Origin: Thalassolituus sp. UBA674
GTDB taxonomy: Bacteria > Pseudomonadota > Gammaproteobacteria > Pseudomonadales > Oceanobacteraceae
Reading direction: 5' to 3'
Assembly (NCBI GenBank): GCA_002298335.1
Contig: DBNK01000025.1
Span: 7,092 to 71,091 of the forward strand
Length of the DNA: 64,000 nt
Shown: positions 44,548-53,683 of the stretch, piece by piece
Layout: each line of letters opens with the position of its first letter
Numbering within the stretch: position 1 is the first letter of the stretch
The notes under the pieces: model-generated
Told to the model about the DNA's origin: nothing
The model's input: only the letters and a program-made list of their open reading frames with translations
Databases searched by the model: none
Made by a program: the position numbers and the translations under genes

Positions 44548-46110
44548 ATGAGCCAGACGGATTTTTACTTATCGGACCCCTCGCCAACATCTATGTCGGA
44601 TTCTAATTGTCCCTATTGTCAGTCAGATCGTCAGCTCGCTACCCATGCGGGTCCGATGGGTTATTACGTTGAATGTGGCGAGTGCCTTGCCCGGGGGCCT
44701 CTGGGCGAAACCGATCAGAGCGCACTGGATGCCTGGAATGCAGCCCACGGCCGTCAGCATCTGCTGCAATCTCTGCTGGATGCCTCACCAGATGTGATTC
44801 TGGTGAAAGACGATCAGTGCCGCTTTCTGATGGCTAATGAGGCGCTGGCCCGACTCTATAACGCCACACCGGCAGACATGATCGGCAAACGCGACGCTGA
44901 CTTCAATGACAATGAAGAGCAGACCCGCTTTTTCGACGAGAACGTGCAGGCTGTACTGGCCAGAGGGGAAGCCGAAATCGTTGAAGAGAGCGCCACAGAC
45001 GCCGTGAGTGGAGAAGTCCGCTATTACCGCTCCCTGAAAAAACCCATTGTCCTGCAGCCGGGTTCGCGCAAAGCCCTGCTGGTGATAGCACACGACATTA
45101 CCGATCTGAAACTGCGCCTGCTGGATATTGCTGAGCGTGAGCGGCGCTACGACTATGCCATGAACGCTGCCGGTGAAGGCATCTGGGACTGGCAGATCGA
45201 GCAGGGTGTGGTGCGGCACAATGACACCTGGGGGGAGATCCTGGGTTATGAAGACATGTCGAAACATCCGATGGAGTTCTTCAGCAACCTGATTCACCCG
45301 GATGATGCCCCTGCCATGGAGCAGCGAATCACAGAGGCGCTGCAGGTCAGCGATACTTATGAAAGTGAGCATCGTCTGCGCTGTGCCGATGGCTCTTACA
45401 TCTGGGCACTGGACCGTGGACGTGTGGTGGAACGCGGTGCCGATGGTCAGCCACTGCGTATGGTAGGGAGCTTTTCCGATGTCACTGCCCGCCGTGAGGC
45501 AGAGGACAGCCTGCGTGTTGTCAGCCGCGAACTGGAAAAGACCAACGCCCGGCTGGAACAGTTGGTCAGCGAGCGCACCGCCGAGCTGGAGGCTCTCAAC
45601 CTGAAGCTGGAGCGTATGGTCCGTCAGGATACGCTGACTGGCCTTGCCAACCGTTTTGCGGCTGAAGATGAGCTGGCCACCTACTTCGCCAATCTGCGTG
45701 ATGAGAACCAGACGTTTGCTCTGATGCTGGTCGATATCGATCACTTCAAACGGGTTAATGATACCTACGGGCACCAGGTGGGTGATAAAGCCTTGTGTCA
45801 TATTGCTCATGAGATGAGCCAGGTGGTGAATGGCGGCGGATTTATTGCCCGCTTCGGTGGTGAAGAATTCCTGATTCTGTATCCGTCGACAGCACCTGCT
45901 GAGTCTTTGTCATGGGCACAGAATCTGGTCGACAGTGTGGCCGCAACGCGGGTGCCGGGTCCGGAAGAAATTCACCTGACTATCAGCATCGGACTGCTGT
46001 TTCTGGACAATGGTGAACTGGCCAAACGTGAAGCCATCCGGCGCGTGGATGAGTATCTTTATCAGGCCAAAGCCGATGGCCGTAATTGTGTACGCACTCA
46101 GCCGGAATAA
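44548..46110 (+). CDS. Diguanylate cyclase with Lar-like zinc ribbon, two PAS domains and GGDEF
   Basis: 520 residues. Residues 18-68 form a zinc ribbon strikingly like the restriction-alleviation Lar family: CPYC (21-24), VECGECLARGP (Cys43, Cys46), ALDAWNAAHGR. Two PAS domains follow (about 71-190 and 200-320, the second ending GSFSDVTARREAE), then a coiled coil (320-355) and a GGDEF domain with DIDHFKRVNDTYGHQVGD and RFGGEEF (437-441). The active site is intact; the RxxD feedback site before GGEEF is absent (VNGG instead). ATG 44548 is used; an in-frame ATG at 44593 would still keep the ribbon. Confidence 0.9.
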   Translation: MSQTDFYLSDPSPTSMSDSNCPYCQSDRQLATHAGPMGYYVECGECLARGPLGETDQSALDAWNAAHGRQHLLQSLLDASPDVILVKDDQCRFLMANEALARLYNATPADMIGKRDADFNDNEEQTRFFDENVQAVLARGEAEIVEESATDAVSGEVRYYRSLKKPIVLQPGSRKALLVIAHDITDLKLRLLDIAERERRYDYAMNAAGEGIWDWQIEQGVVRHNDTWGEILGYEDMSKHPMEFFSNLIHPDDAPAMEQRITEALQVSDTYESEHRLRCADGSYIWALDRGRVVERGADGQPLRMVGSFSDVTARREAEDSLRVVSRELEKTNARLEQLVSERTAELEALNLKLERMVRQDTLTGLANRFAAEDELATYFANLRDENQTFALMLVDIDHFKRVNDTYGHQVGDKALCHIAHEMSQVVNGGGFIARFGGEEFLILYPSTAPAESLSWAQNLVDSVAATRVPGPEEIHLTISIGLLFLDNGELAKREAIRRVDEYLYQAKADGRNCVRTQPE

Positions 46111-46130
46111 ATTCCGGCTTTCTGTTTTTT
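46100..46130 (+). terminator. Terminator overlapping the GGDEF gene stop
   Basis: AGCCGGAAT / AA / ATTCCGGCT, a 9-bp perfect stem containing the stop codon, then TTCTGTTTTTT. It may also act for the convergent hydrolase gene. Confidence 0.85.
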
Positions 46131-46136
46131 CTTCGT

Positions 46137-46979
46137 TTAAACCAGCTTGTAATTACTGTGCTCGGCTTCCCAGGCCTCGAGTAATTCACGGTTGTCGTGT
46201 TGCCACGGATGAAAATCACGACGGAAATAATCGATGTATTCCTTCCAGATCAGCGGGAAAATTCCGGGCTTCGTCCAGAAAAAACGAAAGCCGCTTTTCA
46301 GACTCGACCATTTGAATAATTTTTTATCACGCCAGAGAAAAACAGCGAGTAATTGCGTCTCCCGCAGTAAAAATGTGGTGGTAATAATCAGCATGTAAAA
46401 AATCCGTCGGCGGTACGGTAAATTGCAGTGCTGATACACATCAAAACACACGCCTTTATGTTCGGTTTCTTCGACTGCATGCCACTTCCATAATTCGCGG
46501 ATGCGCGGGTCCATGCCTTCCAATAATTCAGGGTTAGTCAGCAACTGGTGCGCAAACATGGCCGTGAAGTGTTCGATGGCACAGGTGATGGCCAGACGGT
46601 GTGACGCAGGCAGAATTTTAGTGATGATTTTACGGCCACGGCGCTCCTGGCGCTCGATCTCGGTGGCCGGATATCCCAGCGTGTCCAGATACTCACTGAA
46701 GAGGTGGTGCTCGTTGCCATGAATGGCTTCCTGCTTGATGAAGTTCTTCACCTGCTCCTGCAGAACCGGGTCGCTGATCAGGTGTTCGTGGGCCCGCACA
46801 GAATCAATGAAGATGCGCTCCCCCTCCAGAAACAGGCAGGACAGTGCATTGAGCACATGCGTCTTCACCGGATCATTGTCGTACCAGTAGTGCGGCAGAT
46901 CGCGGAAATCAAAACCGAAATCCATCTTACGGCCGGAAAAATTCATGGAGGCACTGATGGCCTGGGCAGATTGAGTCAT
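46137..46979 (-). CDS. Predicted metal-dependent hydrolase (ferritin-like fold)
   Basis: 280 residues from ATG 46979 (AGGTGG upstream). Repeated Glu/His motifs of a di-metal helical bundle: FLEGERIFIDSV, KQEAIHGNEHHLFSEYL, CAIEHFTAMFAHQLL and WHAVEETEHKGVCFDVY, as in the DUF/PF10118-type predicted hydrolases. The C-terminal part is basic and aromatic. Reaction unknown. Confidence 0.85.
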   Translation of the reverse strand: MTQSAQAISASMNFSGRKMDFGFDFRDLPHYWYDNDPVKTHVLNALSCLFLEGERIFIDSVRAHEHLISDPVLQEQVKNFIKQEAIHGNEHHLFSEYLDTLGYPATEIERQERRGRKIITKILPASHRLAITCAIEHFTAMFAHQLLTNPELLEGMDPRIRELWKWHAVEETEHKGVCFDVYQHCNLPYRRRIFYMLIITTTFLLRETQLLAVFLWRDKKLFKWSSLKSGFRFFWTKPGIFPLIWKEYIDYFRRDFHPWQHDNRELLEAWEAEHSNYKLV

Positions 46980-47207
46980 AACCACCTCGTCTTATTGTGG
47001 CATTACCTTAACTCCGGGCTTTCAGAGGGGACAGGTGCGCAAACGACAAGTTCGGGGTCGCTGCAGGCCTGACCGGGGTTATTTGAGTATAACGCTTCCC
47101 GGGAAATCAGCGTGGCTTGGTCTAACCTTAAAGAAAGTCACATAAGTGCGGTGTTGCTACGCGGCAGCCCGGGCTTTCAACGATTCGTTTAACAAGCAGG
47201 CCGGGTC

Positions 47208-48185
47208 ATGCAGCGTTTTATCATATTTCCATTTCTGTGCGTTCTGGTGAGCGCCTGTCTTCCGCAGCTGGACAACACCAACAACGATACACAAACGGTG
47301 ACCAATGAAGAAGGTCAGCAGCTGGATGCAGCCATTCAGCGTCTCAATGGTCTGTGGGATGGCCAGCTGGATCAGACCGGAGCCCTGCGGACACTCATCT
47401 ATAACGGCACTGTGTATGCTTTTGATGAGACCACCGGGTTTTATGGCACCACGACACTGAATGAAAGCGGCGCCAGCGTGGATATGAACCTGAAGCGTTA
47501 TACCTTCAGCAATACCGAGGCGGATGCTGAGCAGTATGTGACCGGCGGCTCAGCCACCACCCATTATCTTTCCGGGCTGCTGTTTCCCACCACCACCGAC
47601 GACGACACTATGGTCGGCGATTATGAAACCTCCAGCACCTTCGGGTCGTTTGTGCTCAATAACGACGGGACCTGGGATAACAGCTCAGACCTGGCAGAGC
47701 TTGAAGGTCTGTGGACCGCAACCGGGTATGAGCTTTACATCACCAGCGTTGGCAACCAGCTGGCCTTCCGTGAGATCAGCAGCACAGTGACCGGCTGTAC
47801 CAGTACCGGTTTTATCAACCTGATTGACCGCAGCCACGTGATTTACGAGGTTGAGGTGACCGAGCGTAAGAACTGCGGAGGTTTCAACGTTACCGATGCC
47901 GCCGGTTACGCCACCATCACCAGCGACGGTGATCTGGAGTTCTTCCTGCGTAAAAACTCCGCCATGCTGTTCAGCCACTTCAGCCGGAGCACCACCGCAG
48001 GAGGTGGTACGACCGGTGGTGGTACGACGGATGATGGTACAACCGACGACGGTACAACCGATGACGGAACCACGGACGATGGCACGACCGATGACGGCAC
48101 GACTGACGATGGTACGACTGATGACGGAACCACGGATGACGGCACGACCGATGACGGCACGGCTGACGACGGAACCGGTGGCTGA
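47208..48185 (+). CDS. Lipoprotein with C-terminal (GTTDD)n repeat tail
   Basis: 325 residues. Lipoprotein signal FLCVLVSAC (lipobox, lipidated Cys17) followed by an Asn/Asp/Thr-rich spacer. The central domain (about residues 40-260) is beta-rich and not recognised. The tail is ten copies of the pentapeptide GTTDD (one GTADD), strongly acidic, ending GTGG. Such tails are probably flexible, surface-exposed and able to bind divalent cations; inference. No neighbouring secretion gene is seen. Confidence 0.85.
   Translation: MQRFIIFPFLCVLVSACLPQLDNTNNDTQTVTNEEGQQLDAAIQRLNGLWDGQLDQTGALRTLIYNGTVYAFDETTGFYGTTTLNESGASVDMNLKRYTFSNTEADAEQYVTGGSATTHYLSGLLFPTTTDDDTMVGDYETSSTFGSFVLNNDGTWDNSSDLAELEGLWTATGYELYITSVGNQLAFREISSTVTGCTSTGFINLIDRSHVIYEVEVTERKNCGGFNVTDAAGYATITSDGDLEFFLRKNSAMLFSHFSRSTTAGGGTTGGGTTDDGTTDDGTTDDGTTDDGTTDDGTTDDGTTDDGTTDDGTTDDGTADDGTGG
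48021..48170 (+). repeat. Ten 15-bp tandem repeats inside the lipoprotein gene
   Basis: Each unit encodes GTTDD (the last GTADD). Synonymous differences between units show the array is not freshly expanded. In-frame copy-number change would alter tail length without frameshift. Confidence 0.95.
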
Positions 48186-48368
48186 TCAGCTCTGAATAAA
48201 AAAAGCGGAGTTTATGCTCCACTGCTGTCTCATAGTTTCGCGCAACTGCTTCAAACGGCAGTCCGGGCTTTATTTATGCTGGGGTTAATGCCCAGTTTTA
48301 CTGAAAATGCTAATTCTTGGACATGAAACCTGATGGGGTGAAGTCTGAGTACTTTTTCATATAACTTC

Positions 48369-48455
48369 GTCATCCTGCGGCTTGACCGCAGGATCCAGTT
48401 TTTTGAGCATTCACAGAGTTTATAGATGGATCCTGCGGTCAAGCCGCAGGATGAC
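48369..48455. repeat. Paired REP-like hairpins (29-bp perfect inverted repeat)
   Basis: Arms 48369-48397 and 48427-48455 are perfect reverse complements separated by 29 bp. Each arm is itself a hairpin, ATCCTGCGG / CTTGA / CCGCAGGAT. After the first arm comes a run of six T, so it may terminate transcription of the lipoprotein gene. The remainder of 48186-48545 shows no gene. Confidence 0.9.
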
Positions 48456-48545
48456 AGGCTCCTTAATTGTTTACCGCGCAGACCAGCTCACAAACTGTGG
48501 GACAGAGTGAGTTCATGCTCCGCTTTTTTATGCCTGTCGGTCAGG

Positions 48546-49802
48546 TTATGAGTAGCGTGCCAGCGACAGCCCGGCCGGGTCGATCTCCGGCGTGCGGCCA
48601 CTGATCATATCGCTGATAAAGTGCGCACTGCCCATCGACATGGTCCAGCCCAGAGTGCCATGTCCTGTGTTAAGCCACAGGTTCTTATACTGCGTGGGGC
48701 CAAGGACGGGCACACTGTCCGGCGTCATCGGTCGCAGCCCGGTCCAGAAGGTGGCGTTATCCACATCCCCTGCCCCCGGGAACAGATCGCGCACGCTGTG
48801 TTCAATGGTGCGGCGGCGTTTCTGGTCCAGCTGGGTGTTGTAAGAGGCGATTTCAGCAATACCGCCGACGCGGATGCGGTCATCAAAGCGGGTGATGGCG
48901 ACCTTGCTGGCTTCATCCATCACGGTAGACACCGGTGAGCGGCTTTCATCCAGCACCGGCATCGTCAGGGAATAACCCTTCAGCGGGTAGACCGGCAGGT
49001 GAATATCCAGCGGCGCCAGCATCAGCGGTGAATAACTGCCCAGGGCCATCAGGTAGGCATCAGCGCGCAGCTCTCCAGCGCTGGTCTGTACAAACTCAAT
49101 GTCATTGCCTTTGGTCTGCAGGCCATCAATGCGGGTATTGAGCATAAAGTTCACACCCAGTTCGCGGCATGACTGGGCCAGTGACTGGGTAAACTTGTGA
49201 CAGTCGCCGGTTTCATCGCCGGGCAGACTCAGACCACCCGCGACCTTGTCACGCACATTGGCCAATGCAGGCTCCGCTCTGATGCAGGCTTCGCGGTCGA
49301 TCAGTTCATGTAGAATATGACTTTTGCGCAGCACGGCGAGGTCTTTTTCGGCGGCTTCAATCTGTTCTGGTGTGCGGAACACCACGAGCGTTCCGCGCTG
49401 GCGGCCGTCGTACTGAATCGGCAATTCATTGCGCAGGGCCGCAAAGCAGTCTCGGCTGTAACGGGCTACGCGCAGCATGCGTTCTTTATTGATGTTGAAG
49501 GCATCGCTGTTGCACTGGGCCAGCATCTTCAGCAGCCAGCTGACGGTGTTGAGATCGAACTCTTTGAGATTGAAATGCAGCGGAGAAATCTCCTGCAGCG
49601 ACCATTTCACCGCTTTCAGAGGCACACCGGGCCCACCCCAGGGCGTGGAGTAATCAAACGACAGCATACCGGCGTTGGCAAAGCTGGTTTCCAGAGCCAC
49701 TTCGGGCTGGCGCTCCACCAGAGTCACCTCATGGCCTGCCCGGGCCAGATACCAGGCGCTGGTCACACCAATGACCCCGCCTCCGAGAATCAGAACTTTC
49801 AT
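48546..49802 (-). CDS. dadA: D-amino acid dehydrogenase
   Basis: 418 residues from ATG 49802 (GAGGTCATC upstream). N-terminal FAD-binding VLILGGGVIGVTSAWYLARAGHEVTLVER, ETSFANAGMLSFDYSTPW, and the C-terminal GLRPMTPDSVPVLGPT and NTGHGTLGWTMSMGSA match DadA, which oxidises D-amino acids such as D-alanine and passes electrons to the respiratory chain. No dadX or lrp gene is adjacent. Length near the usual 430. Confidence 0.92.
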   Translation of the reverse strand: MKVLILGGGVIGVTSAWYLARAGHEVTLVERQPEVALETSFANAGMLSFDYSTPWGGPGVPLKAVKWSLQEISPLHFNLKEFDLNTVSWLLKMLAQCNSDAFNINKERMLRVARYSRDCFAALRNELPIQYDGRQRGTLVVFRTPEQIEAAEKDLAVLRKSHILHELIDREACIRAEPALANVRDKVAGGLSLPGDETGDCHKFTQSLAQSCRELGVNFMLNTRIDGLQTKGNDIEFVQTSAGELRADAYLMALGSYSPLMLAPLDIHLPVYPLKGYSLTMPVLDESRSPVSTVMDEASKVAITRFDDRIRVGGIAEIASYNTQLDQKRRRTIEHSVRDLFPGAGDVDNATFWTGLRPMTPDSVPVLGPTQYKNLWLNTGHGTLGWTMSMGSAHFISDMISGRTPEIDPAGLSLARYS

Positions 49803-50055
49803 GATGACCTCATGCATGTACACAGGATCAGTCTATGCCTGTTTGAGCAGGGTTGCGCGCCCTGATTGAAACGCTTTACAGAACTCAGATGACCAAGCGG
49901 ACAAGCTGTGAATAAGTCTGTGAAATACCTACGGAAAACCGGATATTATCCTGTCAGTCAGGTGTCTGACAGAAACGCCCGGTCAGGCCGGTGTACACGG
50001 CTTATTGACCGTTTTTATGGCGCTATGTTGCTTTAATAAAAGGGTTTTTCCGCAC
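49803..50055. other. Intergenic region between dadA and the mnmG control region
   Basis: No gene seen. It contains a CTGTCAG (49951-49957) / CTGACAG (49966-49972) inverted repeat and a one-mismatch DnaA box, TGTGAATAA, near 49907. Confidence 0.5.
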
Positions 50056-50075
50056 TTATGCACACATGTGGATAA
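50056..50075. promoter_or_regulatory. DnaA boxes upstream of mnmG
   Basis: TTATGCACA (50056-50064) and TGTGGATAA (50067-50075), two consensus 9-mers in opposite orientation two bases apart, ~160 bp before mnmG. In enterobacteria and vibrios oriC lies just upstream of mnmG. Confidence 0.8.
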
Positions 50076-50157
50076 CCTTAATGTGAGTAAGAACTGTCCA
50101 CATTCATGTGGGTGTACAAAAAATATCCAGACGCCCCTGTGAGGCATCCGGTCAGGT

Positions 50158-50166
50158 TGCTATAAT
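50158..50166 (+). promoter_or_regulatory. Extended -10 promoter of mnmG
   Basis: TGC directly followed by TATAAT, an extended -10 element. The -35 is weak. Confidence 0.6.
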
Positions 50167-50232
50167 GCGCGCCCTTTTTCGCTCCGGGCCGAAGTATGTG
50201 GCGGAGCCTGATCCCTATTGTTGAGGTGGTTT

Positions 50233-52131
50233 GTGGATTATCCCGTTCGTTATGACGTGATTGTGGTTGGTGGTGGACATGCTGGTACCGAGGCTGCGCT
50301 GGCCGCTGCGCGTACCGGTGCGAAAACTCTGTTGCTGACCCACAACACCGACACCGTCGGCGTGATGTCCTGCAACCCGGCCATTGGTGGTATCGGTAAG
50401 AGCCATCTGGTGAAAGAAATCGATGCGCTCGGCGGTGCCATGGCGCGTGCGACGGATAAAGCCGGTATTCAGTGGCGTGTGCTCAACAGCCGTAAAGGTC
50501 CGGCCGTGCGTGCCACCCGGGCTCAGGCTGACCGCGCTCTGTACCGCAGTGCCATCCGTCAGATTGTCGAAAACCAGCCGAATCTGGATATCTTTCAGGC
50601 CGCCTGTGATGACCTCATCATGGAGGGCGATGGCGTTGGCTCGACCGTTGCCGGTGTCGTCACCAACACCAATATGCGCATTCACGCGACTAGCGTGGTG
50701 CTGACGGCCGGTACCTTCCTCGGCGGCCTGATTCACATTGGTATGGAAAACCACTCCGGTGGCCGTGCCGGTGATCCGCCGTCGATTGCTCTTTCCAAGC
50801 GCCTGCGAGAAATGCCGTTTAACGTCGGCCGCCTGAAAACCGGGACCCCAGCGCGTATTGACCGCCGCTCGGTGGATTTCTCGGTGATGCAGGTGCAGCC
50901 GGGTGATACCCCGGTTCCGGTGATGTCCTTTCTGGGCAGCGTCAGTGAGCACCCACAACAGGTGGACTGCTACATCACGCACACCAATGAGCGTACTCAC
51001 GAGATCATCCGCAACAACCTTGACCGCTCGCCGATGTTTGCCGGGGTGATTGAAGGGATCGGCCCGCGCTACTGTCCGTCGATCGAAGACAAGGTCACCC
51101 GCTTTGCGGATAAGACCGGCCATCAGGTGTTTGTTGAGCCTGAGGGCCTTAACAGCAACGAGCTGTACCCGAACGGCATTTCCACTTCCCTGCCCTTCGA
51201 TGTGCAGCTGGATCTGATTCACAGCATTGCCGGGTTTGAGAACGCCCATGTGACTCGTCCCGGCTACGCGATTGAGTATGACTACTTTGATCCGCAGGAC
51301 CTGCGCCACACGCTCGAAACCAAATTCGTGAACAACCTGTATTTTGCCGGTCAGATCAACGGCACCACAGGCTATGAAGAAGCCGGTGCTCAGGGCTTGC
51401 TCGCCGGTGCCAACGCCGCCCTGCGCGCGCTGGAGAAAGACGCCTGGGTACCGCGTCGTGACCAGTCTTACATCGGTGTGCTGGTTGACGACCTGATCAC
51501 CATGGGTACCAAAGAGCCGTACCGCATGTTCACCAGCCGCGCGGAATACCGTCTGGTACTGCGTGAAGACAACGCCGACCTGCGCCTGACCGAAATTGGC
51601 CGTGACCTGGGGCTGGTTGATGATGAGCGCTGGGCCGCCTTTACTGCCAAGCGTGAAGCGATCGATACTGAAGTGCAGCGTCTGAAAAGCACCTGGATTC
51701 AGCCGAAGTCAGCAGAGGCTGCCGTGGTAGAAGGCATGGGCGAAGCGACCATCGTACGCGAATACAACCTGCACGACCTGCTCAAGCGCCCGGGTCTGAC
51801 CTACGCTCAGGTCGCGGGCCTGAAAGGCGAAGCCGTTGACGACGAACAGGTCGCTGAACAGGTCGAGATTCAGGCGAAATACGACGGTTATATCGTGCGC
51901 CAGCTGGAAGAAATCGAACAGCTGCGCCGCTACGAAAACACCCTGCTGCCGGATGATCTGGAATACGACGCCATTGGTGGTCTGTCGAATGAAGTGAAGC
52001 AGAAGCTGCGTACTGTACGCCCGGAAACACTGGGCGTTGCATCACGGATATCCGGCATTACGCCGGCGGCCATCAGCCAGATCCTGATTCATCTGAAGAA
52101 GCGTAATTTAGCCGGAAAGATGAGCGCCTGA
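50233..52131 (+). CDS. mnmG: tRNA uridine-5-carboxymethylaminomethyl(34) synthesis enzyme
   Basis: 632 residues from GTG 50233, behind GAGGTGG; this matches the family N-terminus (DYPVRYDVIVVGGGHAGTEAALAAARTG). FAD-binding GGGHAG, SCNPAIGGIGKSHLVKEIDALGG and GQINGTTGYEEAGAQGLLAG are present. Works with MnmE. A TTG at 50218 would add five residues. In most gammaproteobacteria rsmG and parAB follow; here a hipA-KAP-PIN block does. Confidence 0.97.
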   Translation: MDYPVRYDVIVVGGGHAGTEAALAAARTGAKTLLLTHNTDTVGVMSCNPAIGGIGKSHLVKEIDALGGAMARATDKAGIQWRVLNSRKGPAVRATRAQADRALYRSAIRQIVENQPNLDIFQAACDDLIMEGDGVGSTVAGVVTNTNMRIHATSVVLTAGTFLGGLIHIGMENHSGGRAGDPPSIALSKRLREMPFNVGRLKTGTPARIDRRSVDFSVMQVQPGDTPVPVMSFLGSVSEHPQQVDCYITHTNERTHEIIRNNLDRSPMFAGVIEGIGPRYCPSIEDKVTRFADKTGHQVFVEPEGLNSNELYPNGISTSLPFDVQLDLIHSIAGFENAHVTRPGYAIEYDYFDPQDLRHTLETKFVNNLYFAGQINGTTGYEEAGAQGLLAGANAALRALEKDAWVPRRDQSYIGVLVDDLITMGTKEPYRMFTSRAEYRLVLREDNADLRLTEIGRDLGLVDDERWAAFTAKREAIDTEVQRLKSTWIQPKSAEAAVVEGMGEATIVREYNLHDLLKRPGLTYAQVAGLKGEAVDDEQVAEQVEIQAKYDGYIVRQLEEIEQLRRYENTLLPDDLEYDAIGGLSNEVKQKLRTVRPETLGVASRISGITPAAISQILIHLKKRNLAGKMSA

Positions 52132-52202
52132 TCAGGCGCTCTGCATAAGCCCTTCTCGGCAGTGTACTGACAGTCATTCCTGATTTTAATCAGAGTCAAA
52201 AA

Positions 52203-52302
52203 TGTGTATCAAAATGCACAGTTTTAGTCACATCGATATATTTTGTGCTTTATTCTGCACATTTTTACGGATCTGATGTATAAAGGTGCATTATTATGCA
52301 CA
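52203..52302. promoter_or_regulatory. hipAB control region with three operators
   Basis: Three 18-bp imperfect palindromes: TGTGTATCAAAATGCACA (52203), TGTGCTTTATTCTGCACA (52244) and GGTGCATTATTATGCACA (52285), spaced exactly 41 bp start to start. A promoter with -35 TGCACA (52256-52261), 17-bp spacer and -10 TATAAA (52279-52284) is overlapped by operator 2, with operator 3 at the expected start site. Likely HipB binding sites. Confidence 0.75.
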
Positions 52303-52320
52303 ATATAACAGGTTCCCTGT

Positions 52321-53670
52321 ATGGCACGGTTAACGGTTCAGACATTTCTGAATGGCTTCTGGCATGATGCCTGTGAGTTACAGTTTAAAGAACCTGATGC
52401 CGGTCGTTATGGCAAGGTATTGCTTGAATACGATGCTGGCTATGTTGCGCGCTTTCAGGGAAATCCAGCGGCGCTGGTCAGTGTCTGCTACCCTCTTGAT
52501 TTCTTTCCCCATGAAACATCACAGTGGCCAGCCTTCCTGCTGGATATCATGCCACTCGGAGCCGCACGGCGTTATTGGGGCCAATATCTGAATCTGCCGG
52601 ATATTCAGCACCCAAAATACGACTTTCAACTCTTAAAAGAAGCAACCCGCGCCCCGGTGGGTAACCTGCGTATCAAAGAAAGTGCGTCTGAATCCGAGTT
52701 GACCGCTATTGGCTTTCCGATGGATCAGGTGTTGGAACAGGCGACAGAATTTCTCGATTATGCCCGCTCACAAGGTGCAGCAGTGGGCGGTGCAACGGGT
52801 GCAGGTGGCGATGCCCCCAAATATCAGCTGATACGGGGGGATGACAACCTGTACTACCCGGATGCGGCACTGCCAGACAACCGGGCTTTGGAATATCTGC
52901 TGATCAAATTTCCGCGCCGCAGTTCGTCGCAAGGGCGGGCATTGGATAGTGATCGGTTAATTCTGGAAACCGAACATGCTTACTATGAGCTGGCCAAACG
53001 ACTGGGGGTTGATTCTGTTCAGGCAACACTGCATATCGAAGCGCGGCCACTGTCAGAGGATAAAATTCATAGCTTGTGGATGCCGCGCTTTGACCGGAAA
53101 GTGGATGGTCGCCAGGTTGAACGCATCGCCGTGGAATCCTTATATTCTCTTTCCGGTGTCATAGAGGCAGGAGCCAGCATAGACCATGCTGTGTATCTCA
53201 AAAAGCTTGCGGGGCTCTGGCGGGTAAATGATCAGGAACAGGATACTGAGTTTATGGTTCAGGAATATCTACGCCGTGATCTGTTGAATGTACTTCTGGG
53301 GAATTCGGATAATCACGGTAGAAATACTTCGATAATGCGTCTTGAAACGGGCCTTTGTCTGGCACCGGTTTATGACCTGGCGCCTATGGTACTGGATGAA
53401 TCCGGTATTACCCGAACCAGCCGTTGGCACAGAAACCATGAACTGGGTGGAGAGTTCCATTGGCGTGAAATATGTGAGGAAGCTGCAAAAGCGACTGCGA
53501 CAGATGGTCAGAATTTATGGAATGGGCTGCGGGATTTTGCTCTGACCTTACAGGATGTGCCCCGTTATGCAGAAGAATCAGGAGTGCCGGATGCTGTCCT
53601 GGATATCAATCGCCATGCTCTGAATTTAAGAGGGGTTCCAGGGCATCTGAAACACTGGGGGCTGCTATGA
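52321..53670 (+). CDS. hipA: HipA-family kinase toxin
   Basis: 449 residues. HipA kinase core: the P-loop-like GGATGAGGDAPKYQL (156-170), ILETEHAYYELAKRLGV, SLWMPRFDR, catalytic loop LLGNSDNHGRNTSIM with Asp330 and Asn335, and metal-binding PVYDLAPM (Asp352). HipA of E. coli phosphorylates glutamyl-tRNA synthetase and causes growth arrest; the target here is unknown. Catalytic residues intact. Toxin precedes antitoxin, the reverse of E. coli hipBA, with a 13-bp gap. Composition and position between mnmG and native genes suggest transfer. Confidence 0.92.
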   Translation: MARLTVQTFLNGFWHDACELQFKEPDAGRYGKVLLEYDAGYVARFQGNPAALVSVCYPLDFFPHETSQWPAFLLDIMPLGAARRYWGQYLNLPDIQHPKYDFQLLKEATRAPVGNLRIKESASESELTAIGFPMDQVLEQATEFLDYARSQGAAVGGATGAGGDAPKYQLIRGDDNLYYPDAALPDNRALEYLLIKFPRRSSSQGRALDSDRLILETEHAYYELAKRLGVDSVQATLHIEARPLSEDKIHSLWMPRFDRKVDGRQVERIAVESLYSLSGVIEAGASIDHAVYLKKLAGLWRVNDQEQDTEFMVQEYLRRDLLNVLLGNSDNHGRNTSIMRLETGLCLAPVYDLAPMVLDESGITRTSRWHRNHELGGEFHWREICEEAAKATATDGQNLWNGLRDFALTLQDVPRYAEESGVPDAVLDINRHALNLRGVPGHLKHWGLL

Positions 53671-53683
53671 GGGAGGATGTGTC

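Noticed and set aside
48021..48170. CRISPR-like array
   Set aside because: The 15-bp repeats are contiguous without spacers and encode an in-frame pentapeptide.
50215..51309. 364-codon antisense frame opposite mnmG
   Set aside because: Shadow of mnmG; no start signal or family.
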